From the NCBI GenBank assembly GCA_913041535.1, contig CAJWJK010000001.1, positions 186,001-250,000 of the forward strand: a stretch of 64,000 bases of DNA. Reading direction: 5' to 3'. Shown piece by piece: positions 26,589-36,758 of this stretch. The first letter of the stretch is position 1. Every line of letters starts with the position of its first letter. The notes under the pieces are model-generated. The model was not told where the DNA came from and did not search any database. It saw only the letters and a program-made list of their open reading frames with translations. This DNA comes from an uncultured Alphaproteobacteria bacterium (GTDB taxonomy: Bacteria > Pseudomonadota > Alphaproteobacteria > VGEJ01). Position numbers and translations under genes: made by a program.

Positions 26589-28661
26589 ATGGCTGAGTTT
26601 TTTCTTGAATTGCTCTCTGAGGAAATGCCGGCAACAGTCCAAATGGATGCTTCAGATAAACTTGTTCAAATAGTTTGTGATGAACTAAAGGCATCGGGAC
26701 TAGAGTTCGGAGATATCTCTTCGTTTGTGACACCTCGTCGCTTGGTGGTGGCGGTGGATTCTCTTCCGCTTCAGAATACCATCCCACAAAGTGAAAAACG
26801 GGGACCTAGAGTGGGAGCTAATGCAGCGGCGGTAAATGGCTTTGCATCGTCAATAGGCGTAGCGCCCGATGAGTTGGAGCAACGTGAGACGAAAAAGGGT
26901 AAATTCTATTTTGCAATTCTTGATGAGAGGCAGCTCGATACGGTGGATGTTATTGCAGAAATGATACCGAGGGCGTTGGCAAGGATTCCATGGTTAAAAA
27001 CGATGCGATGGGGAAGCGGGGAATTTCGGTGGGTAAGGCCGTTACGCAATATTCTATGTTTGTTTAACGACTCAGTGGTTCCCCTAACCATTAACGAGTT
27101 ATCGGCCGGTCGGACCACAGTAGGACATAGGGTGCATTCGCCTGAAGCCATTGAAGTGAGCAGTTTTGCGGAATATAAGGCAAAACTGTTAGCTGCCCAG
27201 GTGATGCTTGATGTAAGGGATCGGAAGCAGACAATAGTCGATGAGGCTCGTCGTCTTTCTGGCTTAGTCGGGTTGCGCGTGCGGCATGATGAAAGTTTGC
27301 TGAGCGAGATATGTGGATTAGTAGAGTGGCCGATCGTGTTAAAGGGCGAAATTGATGAGCAGTATATGTCCCTACCTGATGAGGTGTTGACTGCAACATT
27401 ACGTAACCATCAACGTTATATAGTAATGGAAACAGAAGAAGGCAGAATTGCGCCGAGCTTTCTTGTCGTTGCTAATGTTGAGAGCGCAGATGGTGGTGCC
27501 ACTATCGTTGCTGGAAATGAACGTGTACTTAGAGCCAGGCTCTCTGATGCCCGTTATTTTTGGAACGAGGACCGAAAAATATCCCTATCTCATAGGGTGT
27601 CCGCACTTTCTCAAGTCGTTTTTCACACAAAACTTGGAACTTTGGATCAGAAAGTTGATCGACTGGAGAAATTGGTGTTAAGCCTATGCCAACAGTTGCC
27701 CAATATCGATACAAATCAGGTCATTCGAGCAGCACATTTATGCAAGGCTGATTTAGTAACGGAAATGGTGAGTGAATTTCCAGAATTACAAGGAGTAATG
27801 GGAGGATACTATGCCCTTGCCGATGGCGAGGAGGAAGCAGTGGCAAAGGCTATTGCTGAACACTATTCGCCTCAAGGGCCTTCCGATAATTGCCCCCAAT
27901 CCCCAACTAGTGTTTTGGTTGCGTTAGCTGACAAGATTGACACCCTTGTAGGTTTTTTTGCCATTGGTGAAAGGCCTACGGGATCTCGTGATCCCTTTGC
28001 GCTTCGTCGTGCAGCACTGGGAATAATCCGGCTGATAATAGAAAACGGTCTGCGGATACGATTAGCTCCGCTTCTGTGGGAAGCTATAGATCTTTATCCT
28101 CACAAGGATTCTTATGAAAGAACAGGTGACCCCCTAGGGCTACTAGCTTTCTTTTCGGATCGCTTGAAAATTTACCTACGAAATCGTGACGTTTCATATG
28201 ATCTAATCAACGCAACATTTTCATTGACAGGAGAAGATGATCTTGTACGGGTTTTATCCAGGGTCGAGGCATTGAATGTTTTTCTCGGTACGGAGGATGG
28301 TTCTAACCTATTAACAGCATTCAAAAGGGCTAATAACATTGTTGAGATAGAGCAAGGTGAGCATGACACACTATATATGGGTGCAGATATTAACGAGGCG
28401 CTCTTTATCGAAGTCGAGGAGCGTAATCTATACCAACATCTTAACAAGGTTTCTGCGGAGGTTAAGGAGGCCATTAGAAAAGAGAACTTTTCCGATGCCT
28501 TTCATTGTCTCGCTGCATTGAGAAGGTTTATTGACGATTTTTTTGACAACGTTACGGTGAATGCAGAAGATATGGAGGTTAGAGAGAATCGTTTGCGGCT
28601 TCTAGATTTCATTCGCCAGCAGTTTTTTCTTCTTGCTGACTTTGGCGTGATAGAGGGGTAA
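26589..28661 (+). CDS. glyS: glycyl-tRNA synthetase beta subunit
   Basis: tRNA-binding beta subunit of the heterotetrameric glycyl-tRNA synthetase, 690 residues, a normal length. The N-terminal MAEFFLELLSEEMPA, the KRGPRVGANAAAVNGFASS block, MRWGSGEFRWVRPLRNIL, TVGHRVHSPE, LTATLRNHQRYI, LSDARYFWNEDRKI, the HD-like segment DLVTEMVSEFPELQGVMGGYYA and RDPFALRRAALGIIRLI are all present. The C-terminal anticodon-binding helices follow. It is cotranscribed with glyQ; ppdK starts about 58 bases downstream. Confidence 0.97.
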   Translation: MAEFFLELLSEEMPATVQMDASDKLVQIVCDELKASGLEFGDISSFVTPRRLVVAVDSLPLQNTIPQSEKRGPRVGANAAAVNGFASSIGVAPDELEQRETKKGKFYFAILDERQLDTVDVIAEMIPRALARIPWLKTMRWGSGEFRWVRPLRNILCLFNDSVVPLTINELSAGRTTVGHRVHSPEAIEVSSFAEYKAKLLAAQVMLDVRDRKQTIVDEARRLSGLVGLRVRHDESLLSEICGLVEWPIVLKGEIDEQYMSLPDEVLTATLRNHQRYIVMETEEGRIAPSFLVVANVESADGGATIVAGNERVLRARLSDARYFWNEDRKISLSHRVSALSQVVFHTKLGTLDQKVDRLEKLVLSLCQQLPNIDTNQVIRAAHLCKADLVTEMVSEFPELQGVMGGYYALADGEEEAVAKAIAEHYSPQGPSDNCPQSPTSVLVALADKIDTLVGFFAIGERPTGSRDPFALRRAALGIIRLIIENGLRIRLAPLLWEAIDLYPHKDSYERTGDPLGLLAFFSDRLKIYLRNRDVSYDLINATFSLTGEDDLVRVLSRVEALNVFLGTEDGSNLLTAFKRANNIVEIEQGEHDTLYMGADINEALFIEVEERNLYQHLNKVSAEVKEAIRKENFSDAFHCLAALRRFIDDFFDNVTVNAEDMEVRENRLRLLDFIRQQFFLLADFGVIEG

Positions 28662-28719
28662 GCCTAGCTTAATTGCGCGCATTTTTAACGTGCGCTTAAT
28701 GAAGGGTTATTGTTGCTCA

Positions 28720-31401
28720 ATGGATAAGGGAGTCTATTGGTTCGGTGCTAATGGCACGGAAGGCAGCGCCGACATGAAGGTGCTTCTAGGAGGCAAGGGT
28801 GCCAATCTTGCTGAGATGGCTAATCTCGGCCTTCCAGTTCCGCCAGGGTTTACCATTACTACGGAAGTCTGTAATGACTTTTTAGCGGCGAACTTGCGGC
28901 GTTCAGCTGGGCTTGAAGCCGAGGTTCAAAGTGCTATTCAAAAGATTGAAGCGGAGATTGATGGTGGCTTTGGTGATTCAGAGAATCCCTTGCTGCTATC
29001 TGTTCGTTCAGGCGCTCGTGCGTCCATGCCTGGCATGATGGATACCATCCTAAATATTGGGCTAAACGATGATACAGTTCTTGGCTTAGGAACAAAGGCA
29101 GGAGATCTGAGGTTTGCCTACGACAGTTACCGCCGCTTAATTCAGATGTATTCAAATGTAGTGCTAGGTGTGAGCCATCATTACTTTGAGGAAATTCTTG
29201 AAGTGGTTAAGGAAGAGCGAGGCATCAAACTTGATACCGAACTTGGGACGGACGACTGGAGAAAAGTCATTGCAAATTATCGCGACATGGTTGAACGCGA
29301 GTGTGGTCAGCCGTTTCCCACTGATGTGAGAGATCAGTTATGGGGTGCCATCGAATCGGTCTTTAGATCATGGACGAATCAGCGAGCTATCACTTATAGG
29401 AGAATTCATGGCATTCCAGATAATTGGGGTACAGCTGTGAACGTTCAGGCAATGGTTTTTGGCAACATGGGTGATGATTCTGCGACCGGGGTTGCATTCA
29501 CAAGAAATCCGTCAACTGGTCAATCGGAGTTCTATGGCGAATATCTCGTCAATGCTCAAGGCGAAGATGTCGTGGCCGGGATACGTACGCCCCAGCACTT
29601 AACAAAGTCTGCGAGGCTAGAGAATGGCGAGAAAACGTTATCAATGGAAGAGCGCATGCCTTCTGTCTTTGCTGAGCTAACAAAGGTGTACAAGATTCTT
29701 GAGGCTCACTATAGAGAGATGCAAGATCTAGAATTCACGGTGCAAAAAGGTGAACTTTGGATGCTGCAGACGCGAACAGGGAAGCGTACCGCAACAGCGG
29801 CACTGAAAATTGCAGTAGATATGGTTGAAGAGGGGCTCATCGTTAGAGATGAGGCTCTATCTCGAGTTGACCCCGCTAGATTGGAGCAATTGCTTCATCC
29901 AACTCTTGATGAAGGTGCTCATAGGACGGTGCTGGCACGAGGCTTGCCAGCATCGCCTGGTGCTGCATCGGGGCTTGTAGTGTTTAGTGCGGATGAAGCG
30001 GAAGCATTGGCCGCGAAGGGCGAGGAGGTCATTTTAGTTCGGGTAGAAACAAGCCCAGAGGATATTCACGGCATGCACGCTGCTCAAGGTATCCTCACCA
30101 GTCGTGGTGGTATGACCAGTCATGCAGCAGTGGTTGCGCGAGGCATGGGGAGACCATGCGTTGCTGGCGTTGGCGCGATTAGAGTCGACTATGCTGACAA
30201 CGCAATCTACGTTGATGAAAGGGTGGTAAACAAAGGGGATGTCATAACCATTGACGGTTCAAGTGGTGAGGTTATTTTAGGAAGAGTGCCGACCCAAAAA
30301 CCCGAATTGAGTGGAGACTTTGAAACTCTAATGAAGTGGGCCGACGAGGTTCGTACGCTGGGTATTCGTACAAATGCTGAAACCCCGACTGACGTACAAA
30401 CGGCATTGGAGTTTGGCGCCGAGGGCATTGGCCTCTGTCGTACTGAGCACATGTTTTTCGATTCGGATCGAATTTCGGCTGTGCGGGAAATGATTTTAGC
30501 AGATGATGAGAACGGCCGTCGCCAGGCCTTAGACAAACTGTTGCCTATGCAGCAGGAAGACTTTGCGCAACTCTTTCGTATAATGAAAGGTAAGCCTATT
30601 ACCATCCGGTTGCTTGACCCTCCGCTACACGAGTTCATCCCTCATGGTGATAATGAAATTGATGAAATTGCGTCAGCTTCTGGAGTTGATGCTACGGTTC
30701 TTCGCCACCGAGCTCGTGAACTGGAGGAGAGCAATCCTATGTTGGGCCATCGTGGGTGTCGTTTAGCAATCTCATTTCCCGAGATCTGTGAAATGCAGGT
30801 TCGTGCCATTTTTGAAGCTGCGCTACAGGTTAAGTCTGAGTTTGGGGAATCCTCAGGTCTTGAGATTATGGTGCCACTGATTGCAACAAGAACGGAGTTT
30901 GATCTTTTAAAGGAACGCATTGATTCTGTCGCCGATGAGGTGGAGAAAGAAAAGGGATCGCGTGTTAGCTATATGGTTGGCACAATGATCGAATTGCCTC
31001 GTGCTTGTTTGCAAGCTGCAGAGATCGCAGAGACAGCTGAATTTTTTAGCTTTGGAACTAATGATCTTACGCAGACTGCATTTGGTATTAGTCGTGACGA
31101 CTCTGGTCGTTACCTTGATCACTATATGCGTAAGGGAATCTTCCCAGTTGATCCTTTTGTGTCTATTGACATTGCAGGTGTGGGAGCGCTCATGCAGATT
31201 GCAGCGAAAAACGGACGTGAATGCCGTCCAGACATTAAACTTGGAATCTGTGGAGAACACGGTGGCGATCCAGACTCAGTTCGTTTTTGCCATAGAATCG
31301 GTCTGGATTATGTATCTTGCTCTCCGTATCGGGTGCCAATTGCTCGTCTCGCGGCCGCACAGGCTGCTCTTGAACAGAAAAAAACTGATTGGGTGGCATA
31401 G
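28720..31401 (+). CDS. ppdK: pyruvate, phosphate dikinase
   Basis: Interconverts pyruvate, ATP and phosphate with phosphoenolpyruvate, AMP and pyrophosphate. The protein has about 893 residues from ATG 28720; in-frame GTG 28690 and ATG 28699 lie upstream, 28690 falling in a small hairpin. Domains are an N-terminal ATP-grasp part (GGKGANLAEMANLGLPVPPGFT, VRSGARASMPGMMDTILN, GDDSATGVAFTRNPSTG) and a central swivelling His domain with phosphohistidine in GILTSRGGMTSHAAVVARGMG. The C-terminal PEP-binding barrel has GIGLCRTEHMFF, ESNPMLGHRGCRL, FFSFGTNDLTQTAFG and KLGICGEHGGDP. It follows glyQS, an order common in alphaproteobacteria. Confidence 0.96.
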   Translation: MDKGVYWFGANGTEGSADMKVLLGGKGANLAEMANLGLPVPPGFTITTEVCNDFLAANLRRSAGLEAEVQSAIQKIEAEIDGGFGDSENPLLLSVRSGARASMPGMMDTILNIGLNDDTVLGLGTKAGDLRFAYDSYRRLIQMYSNVVLGVSHHYFEEILEVVKEERGIKLDTELGTDDWRKVIANYRDMVERECGQPFPTDVRDQLWGAIESVFRSWTNQRAITYRRIHGIPDNWGTAVNVQAMVFGNMGDDSATGVAFTRNPSTGQSEFYGEYLVNAQGEDVVAGIRTPQHLTKSARLENGEKTLSMEERMPSVFAELTKVYKILEAHYREMQDLEFTVQKGELWMLQTRTGKRTATAALKIAVDMVEEGLIVRDEALSRVDPARLEQLLHPTLDEGAHRTVLARGLPASPGAASGLVVFSADEAEALAAKGEEVILVRVETSPEDIHGMHAAQGILTSRGGMTSHAAVVARGMGRPCVAGVGAIRVDYADNAIYVDERVVNKGDVITIDGSSGEVILGRVPTQKPELSGDFETLMKWADEVRTLGIRTNAETPTDVQTALEFGAEGIGLCRTEHMFFDSDRISAVREMILADDENGRRQALDKLLPMQQEDFAQLFRIMKGKPITIRLLDPPLHEFIPHGDNEIDEIASASGVDATVLRHRARELEESNPMLGHRGCRLAISFPEICEMQVRAIFEAALQVKSEFGESSGLEIMVPLIATRTEFDLLKERIDSVADEVEKEKGSRVSYMVGTMIELPRACLQAAEIAETAEFFSFGTNDLTQTAFGISRDDSGRYLDHYMRKGIFPVDPFVSIDIAGVGALMQIAAKNGRECRPDIKLGICGEHGGDPDSVRFCHRIGLDYVSCSPYRVPIARLAAAQAALEQKKTDWVA

Positions 31402-31572
31402 AACTTGTTAGCTACGATTACATGTTTCATTGTTGGCACGACTTTTCATGTTGAGGCCTTTGGTGTTGAAGTTGTTACAAGGCGAGAATTGTCAGTGTAA
31501 GATGTTAGCTTTGTAAGTTGGTGTTAGTTTGGTTGTATTCTTCAATAGGCACTTCACTGTAGGCGATTGTTG

Positions 31573-32385
31573 ATGAGTAAAGATTCTTTATTGATGGCAG
31601 GCAGGCGCGGGTTGATCATGGGCGTGGCGAACGAGCGATCCATAGCCTGGGGTATTGCTAAGACTCTTGCCAGTCACGGAGCCGAGCTTGCTTTCACATA
31701 CCAAGGGGAGGCGTTAGGTCGGCGTGTTGTGCCTCTTGCGGAGTCCGTTGGGTCTGGGATGGTGATGTCCTGTGATGTTACGGACGCGGACAGTATGGAT
31801 AGAGTCTTTGCAGACATTGGGTCAGCTTGGGGAAATCTGGACTTCGTTGTGCATGCGATTGCTTATTCAGAACGCGAGCAATTAAAAGGACGATTCATTG
31901 ACGTTTCTTTGGACAATTTTTCGCTTACGCTCGAAATATCTTGTTACTCATTCATTGCAATATGCCGGCGTGCAGAGCAGCTAATGAAAAGTGGTGGTAG
32001 CCTGCTCACGATGAGCTACTATGGAGCAGAAAAAGTTACCCCTCATTACAATATGATGGGGGTAGCCAAAGCAGCTTTAGAGGCTACTGTACGTTACATG
32101 TCGGTTGATCTCGGTCGCCAGAATATTAGAGTGAACGCGATATCTGCTGGACCTATAAAGACTCTTGCAGCCTCTGGCATAGGTGATTTTCGTTATATTT
32201 TGAAGTGGAATGAATATAATTCACCACTGAAACGGACGGTCACAATCGAGGAAGTGGGTGACAGCGCTTTATATCTTCTCAGTGACCTTGGTCGGAGTGT
32301 GACTGGTGAGGTTCATCATGTGGATGCAGGTTACCATGTTGTTGGCATGAAGGCTGCTGATGCTCCAGATATCGCAACGGTTTAA
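31573..32385 (+). CDS. fabI: enoyl-[acyl-carrier-protein] reductase (NADH) FabI
   Basis: SDR-type enoyl-ACP reductase that completes each cycle of fatty acid elongation. About 270 residues from ATG 31573. Typical elements are GRRGLIMGVANERSIAWGIAKTLASHGA (the FabI nucleotide-binding region), VHAIAYSEREQLKGRFID and the catalytic Tyr/Lys stretch MSYYGAEKVTPHYNMMGVAKAALEA, followed by VNAISAGPIKTLAASGIGDF. aroC follows 36 bases downstream; the fabI-aroC pairing is common in alphaproteobacteria. The 171-base gap before it shows no RNA structure I trust. Confidence 0.96.
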   Translation: MSKDSLLMAGRRGLIMGVANERSIAWGIAKTLASHGAELAFTYQGEALGRRVVPLAESVGSGMVMSCDVTDADSMDRVFADIGSAWGNLDFVVHAIAYSEREQLKGRFIDVSLDNFSLTLEISCYSFIAICRRAEQLMKSGGSLLTMSYYGAEKVTPHYNMMGVAKAALEATVRYMSVDLGRQNIRVNAISAGPIKTLAASGIGDFRYILKWNEYNSPLKRTVTIEEVGDSALYLLSDLGRSVTGEVHHVDAGYHVVGMKAADAPDIATV

Positions 32386-32421
32386 GAATTAAAAGTCAGG
32401 GCTAGAAGTAAGTAGTCAAAC

Positions 32422-33492
32422 ATGTCAGACAATAGTTTTGGCGAACTTTTTCGTGTGACGACGTGGGGCGAGAGTCACGGCCCTGCCATTGGCTGTGTGA
32501 TTGATGGCACACCACCAGGAATTGGTCTTGATGAAGATAGCATACAGGTATGGCTTGATCGTCGCCGCCCTGCCCAGTCCCGGTTTACTAGCCAACGACG
32601 CGAAGACGATGCTGTTCATATCTTATCCGGTGTATTTGAAGGCTTAACAACGGGTACGCCGATTTCTTTACGTATCGAAAATATGGATTCACGGGGTCGG
32701 GACTATGAGTCAATAAAGGATAAGTTCCGTCCGTCTCACGCTGATTACACATACATGCAGAAGTATGGCTTGAGGGATTACCGCGGTGGCGGTAGGGCGT
32801 CCGCACGCGAGACCGCCATGCGAGTTGCTGCTGGAGCCGTGGCCCGTCTCGTGCTAGGCAGCAATGTCGTAGTTCGCGGCGCTCTGGTTCAGATTGGTCC
32901 GCATCCTGTTGACAGAGAACGTTGGGATTGGGAAGAGATTCATCGGAATGAGTTTTGGTGTCCCGATGCTCAGATGGCCGAGGTTTGGGCCTCATTCATG
33001 GATGATACAAGAAAGTCTGGAACGTCGGTGGGGGCAATTGTTGAGTTGGTCGCAACGGGAGTTCCAGCTGGTCTTGGTGCACCTATATACGGCAAGTTAG
33101 ACGCTGAGCTTGCAGGAGCGATGATGGGTATCAACGCAGTTAAAGCAGTTGAGATTGGTTTGGGTTTTGAATCAGTCTTATTAAATGCACAGCAAAATGC
33201 TGACGAGATGCGTATCGATGGAGAAATGATTCAGTTTCTCTCGAATAACTCTGGAGGGATATTGGGTGGAATATCAACTGGCCAGGAGATAGTTCTACGA
33301 TTTGCGGTCAAACCAACCTCTTCCGTGCCTACACCGTTGAGAACAGTAAATACTATGGGCGAAGAAGTGGATATCGCGACACTAGGTCGACATGACCCTT
33401 GTGTAGGCATTCGAGCTGTTCCTGTAGGCGAGGCTATGATGGCCTGTGTTCTAGCGGACCACTATCTACGGCATCGTGCTCAGTGTGGCTAG
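32422..33492 (+). CDS. aroC: chorismate synthase
   Basis: Final enzyme of the shikimate pathway, converting EPSP to chorismate with reduced FMN. At 356 residues the length is standard. Signatures are [24 protein letters not shown] at the N-terminus, [56 protein letters not shown], and the C-terminal [18 protein letters not shown] and [18 protein letters not shown]. It is probably cotranscribed with fabI and with the short cyclophilin-like gene 26 bases downstream. The pathway's first enzyme is also in this window (aroG). Confidence 0.97.
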   Translation: MSDNSFGELFRVTTWGESHGPAIGCVIDGTPPGIGLDEDSIQVWLDRRRPAQSRFTSQRREDDAVHILSGVFEGLTTGTPISLRIENMDSRGRDYESIKDKFRPSHADYTYMQKYGLRDYRGGGRASARETAMRVAAGAVARLVLGSNVVVRGALVQIGPHPVDRERWDWEEIHRNEFWCPDAQMAEVWASFMDDTRKSGTSVGAIVELVATGVPAGLGAPIYGKLDAELAGAMMGINAVKAVEIGLGFESVLLNAQQNADEMRIDGEMIQFLSNNSGGILGGISTGQEIVLRFAVKPTSSVPTPLRTVNTMGEEVDIATLGRHDPCVGIRAVPVGEAMMACVLADHYLRHRAQCG

Positions 33493-33518
33493 TGTTACGG
33501 GTTTGAAAGATATGTAAA

Positions 33519-33917
33519 ATGAGGGCTCTGAACATCACGTTCGGTTCGTTGGTCATTAAGGTTTGGCTATTTGATACGGTTACAGCGGACAAGCTGTACA
33601 AAGCTGCGCCGTTCGATTCAGTAGCAAAGACATGGGGTAATGAGGTTTATTTTGGCACCCCGGTGAATCTTCTAAGGGAAAGCACTGCACGATCAATCCT
33701 GCAGTACGGCGAGGTTGCGTTTTGGCTTGAAGGGAGTGCGATTGCTATAGGTTATGGCCCGACACCTATATCAATTGGTGACGAGATTCGTCTCGCATCT
33801 GAATGTAATATCTGGGGAGAAATCAAGGGTGATTTAATGGGTTTGGGGGCAGTTTCTGCGGGTGACCGGGTTTGTGTAAAACAATGTAGTAGCAATGGTC
33901 GACAGGACAGGTTGTAG
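33519..33917 (+). CDS. cyclophilin-like fold protein (TM1367/DUF369-like)
   Basis: A 132-residue protein that resembles the small cyclophilin-like family typified by TM1367 (DUF369). The key block is WGNEVYFGTPVN followed by YGEVAFWLEGSAIAIGYGPTPIS and CNIWGEIKGDL, the family's conserved centre. Peptidyl-prolyl isomerase active-site residues are not evident, and the biochemical role of this family is unknown to me. It starts 26 bases after aroC on the same strand. It converges with tlyA across about 110 bases that hold no clear gene. Confidence 0.7.
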   Translation: MRALNITFGSLVIKVWLFDTVTADKLYKAAPFDSVAKTWGNEVYFGTPVNLLRESTARSILQYGEVAFWLEGSAIAIGYGPTPISIGDEIRLASECNIWGEIKGDLMGLGAVSAGDRVCVKQCSSNGRQDRL

Positions 33918-34029
33918 AGAAGAGTTTATAAATAACACGCATAGTAAAGTGGTGCTTTTTCTCTGGTCAGATTAATGTCCGGAGACTGAGGTGTAGCCAC
34001 ATAACAGTTGTCCATCCAATTCAGCATTC

Positions 34030-34776
34030 TTAGCGTTGTTCCGCGCAGTGTTTGGCAGCTACGAGAAATTCCCGATTTCCTTTAGGTCCTATTATGGGAC
34101 TCTCTGTGATGCCAATTACTTTCCAGCCTGCTTGAGCATCAAGCCAACCAACAACTTCATTGCAAACCCTACCGTGGAGATCTCTATCACGAACAACGCC
34201 ATTCCGTCCAACCTCTCCTCTTTTGACTTCAAACTGGGGCTTAATCAGTGCGATAAGATGAGCAATTGGTTTGGCGAGAACTAGAGCGGCTGGTAGAACC
34301 GTGCGAAGGCTAATAAAACTGGTATCGCACACCACTAAATCGCAAAGTTCTGGAACTAGATGGGACGAAAGGTGTCGAGCATTGGTCTTCTCTAGGACAA
34401 CAACGCGAGGATCACAGCGGAGTTTCCAATCCAGTTGGCCATGGCCGACGTCAACTGCATAGACGCATTTCGCACCATGTGATAAGAGCACATCCGTAAA
34501 TCCTCCCGTTGAGGCACCTATATCGAGAGCGTGTGTATCTTTAGGTTTGATTTTAAAGTGCCTTAGAGCGTGGTCTAGCTTCAAACCACCACGACTAACC
34601 CACGGGAAAGGCTTGCCGCGAACTTCTAGAGGTGAATCAATGCTGAGTTTTGTGCCCGGTTTGTCAAGGCGACGAGAGCCAGAAAAAATGACTCCAGCCA
34701 TGACCAATGATCTGGCAGATTCTCCGCTTTTAGCAAGCCCGCGGGATACTAGAAGGTGATCGACGCGATCTTTCAT
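34030..34776 (-). CDS. tlyA: TlyA family rRNA 2'-O-methyltransferase
   Basis: rRNA methyltransferase of the TlyA/hemolysin A family, 248 residues. An N-terminal S4 RNA-binding domain (RVDHLLVSRGLAKSGESARSLVMAGVI, residues about 3-60) precedes a FtsJ-like methyltransferase domain. The latter has the SAM motif ALDIGASTGGFTDVLLSHGA near residue 90, YAVDVGHGQLDWKLR and a catalytic Lys in LIALIKPQFEVKRGEVG. The name hemolysin is historical. It follows dxs by 34 bases and ends the xseB-ispA-dxs-tlyA series. Confidence 0.94.
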   Translation of the reverse strand: MKDRVDHLLVSRGLAKSGESARSLVMAGVIFSGSRRLDKPGTKLSIDSPLEVRGKPFPWVSRGGLKLDHALRHFKIKPKDTHALDIGASTGGFTDVLLSHGAKCVYAVDVGHGQLDWKLRCDPRVVVLEKTNARHLSSHLVPELCDLVVCDTSFISLRTVLPAALVLAKPIAHLIALIKPQFEVKRGEVGRNGVVRDRDLHGRVCNEVVGWLDAQAGWKVIGITESPIIGPKGNREFLVAAKHCAEQR

Positions 34777-34810
34777 GTCGGCTGTTTATTTTCATCTCGT
34801 CGAGGCATAG

Positions 34811-36727
34811 TCAAGCGCGCACGAGAGCATCCGGCTTATCGAGTGCCGAAAGGGCGACATCCACGATATTTGGTGTATTGAGTTTTGCGGTATCATACAT
34901 GCGGGTTGGCGTATCTTGATCTAGAAATTCATCTGGTAATATCATTGGTCGAACTTTGAGTGAGGATACCAGGAGGTCGTTGCGTGCTAGGTAATCAAGT
35001 ACATAGCTAGAAAAACCGCCAATAGACCCCTCCTCTACAGTTATCAGAACTTCGTGCTCTGTAGCCAAACGGCGCACTAGCAATTCATCGAGAGGTTTTG
35101 CAAAACGTGCGTCAGCTACCGTGGTGGATAGCCCTCGTTGTTCTAATTCATCTGCTGCTAATAAACATTCAGTGAGATGTGCGCCGAAACTGAGCAAGGC
35201 GACAGACGTTCCTTCCTTAACTATGCGCCCTTTTCCGATCTCCAGAGGAGTAGGGTTTTGAGGTAAGGTTGACCCTGGGCCATTGCCACGGGGATATCGG
35301 AAAGCTGACGGGCGGTCGTCTATTGCCGCTGCAGTTGCAACCATATGGACAAGTTCGCTTTCGTCTGCAGCTGCCATCAGTATGAATCCGGGCAGTGTAC
35401 CAAGATAGGTAATATCATATGCCCCGGCGTGAGTCGGTCCATCCGCGCCTACAAGGCCTGCGCGGTCGATTGCGAATCGCACTGGTAAGCGTTGAATAGC
35501 GACATCATGTACGATTTGATCATATGCCCTCTGTAGGAAAGTTGAGTAGATTGCAACGAAAGGTTTGTAACCTTCGGTACAGAGCCCAGCGGCAAATGTC
35601 ACAGCGTGTTGTTCAGCAATTCCAACATCAAAACATCGCTCGGGGAACCGTTTGGAAAACAAGTTAAGTCCGGTGCCAGAAGGCATTGCTGCTGTTATAG
35701 CAACAATCTTATCGTCGTTTTCTGCTTCTTCAGTGAGCGCCTGTGCAAACACTTGGGTGTAACTAGGGGTGGAGCTTATAGATTGACTTTGAGCTCCCGT
35801 TACAACATCGAATTTTCCAACACCATGATATTTATCAGCTGAGGCTTCAGCTGGTGGGTAGCCGTGACCCTTTTGGGTAACTGCATGAACAAGCACAGGA
35901 CCTGCTTTGTGAGAATCGCGGACATTTCGAAGGATAGGAAGCAGGTGATCAAAGTCATGGCCATCGACTGGACCCACGTAATAGAAGCCAAGCTCTTCAA
36001 ATAGTGTGCCACCAGTTGCTATTCCACGAGCATATTCTTCAGCCCGACGTGCCGTTCTTTCTATTGTTTGGGGGAGCTTTTTTGCTAACTGTTTAGCGAT
36101 AAGGCGAAAACCTTGATAGGAACGTGAAGAGATTAGACGAGAGAGATAAGCGCTCATTGCACCTACGGCTGGTGCGATCGACATGTCATTATCATTAAGA
36201 ATTACAATTAATCGGCTGTGCATCGAGCCAGCGTTGTTCATCGCTTCATAAGCCATACCTGCTGTCATTGCACCATCCCCAATAACGCAGATAACGTTGT
36301 TGTTCGCGTGTGACAGATCGCGGCCAACCGCCATTCCAAGCCCGGCGGAAATAGATGTAGAAGCATGTGCAGCGCCGAAGTGATCGTATTGGCTCTCTGA
36401 CCGCTTCGTAAATCCTGAAAGTCCGCCACCCTGTCGGAGCGTGCGGATTCGACTGCGTCGACCCGTTAAGATTTTATGTGGGTACGCCTGGTGGCCAACA
36501 TCCCATATTACACGGTCGTTTGGTGTATCAAAGATATAGTGAAGTGCGATCGTTAGCTCTACAACTCCAAGTCCCGCACCAAGATGTCCGCCAGTGATTG
36601 ATACGGCGTCCACTGTTTCCTTGCGCAATTGTTCAGCAAGAACAGGTAGTTGGTTCGGTCGAAGTGCACGAAGGTCATTCGGGTCATTGATGTCATCTAA
36701 CAGACCTTTTGATGTATTGGCAGCCAA
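34811..36727 (-). CDS. dxs: 1-deoxy-D-xylulose-5-phosphate synthase
   Basis: Thiamine-diphosphate enzyme that condenses pyruvate with glyceraldehyde-3-phosphate, the entry to the MEP isoprenoid pathway. It has 638 residues. Key segments are [34 protein letters not shown], the ThDP-binding [45 protein letters not shown] (catalytic Glu) and [18 protein letters not shown]. The start is TTG 36727, with GAGGGAG upstream at good spacing and no nearby ATG. It lies 31 bases after ispA, which uses the pathway's C5 products. Confidence 0.97.
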   Translation of the reverse strand: MAANTSKGLLDDINDPNDLRALRPNQLPVLAEQLRKETVDAVSITGGHLGAGLGVVELTIALHYIFDTPNDRVIWDVGHQAYPHKILTGRRSRIRTLRQGGGLSGFTKRSESQYDHFGAAHASTSISAGLGMAVGRDLSHANNNVICVIGDGAMTAGMAYEAMNNAGSMHSRLIVILNDNDMSIAPAVGAMSAYLSRLISSRSYQGFRLIAKQLAKKLPQTIERTARRAEEYARGIATGGTLFEELGFYYVGPVDGHDFDHLLPILRNVRDSHKAGPVLVHAVTQKGHGYPPAEASADKYHGVGKFDVVTGAQSQSISSTPSYTQVFAQALTEEAENDDKIVAITAAMPSGTGLNLFSKRFPERCFDVGIAEQHAVTFAAGLCTEGYKPFVAIYSTFLQRAYDQIVHDVAIQRLPVRFAIDRAGLVGADGPTHAGAYDITYLGTLPGFILMAAADESELVHMVATAAAIDDRPSAFRYPRGNGPGSTLPQNPTPLEIGKGRIVKEGTSVALLSFGAHLTECLLAADELEQRGLSTTVADARFAKPLDELLVRRLATEHEVLITVEEGSIGGFSSYVLDYLARNDLLVSSLKVRPMILPDEFLDQDTPTRMYDTAKLNTPNIVDVALSALDKPDALVRA

Positions 36728-36758
36728 TCGAATCTCCCTCGCAGATAAATAGTGTTTG

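Noticed and set aside
28675-28695. Six-base hairpin between glyS and ppdK
   Set aside because: The stem is short with a G-U pair and no T run. It only helps to disfavour the GTG 28690 start of ppdK.
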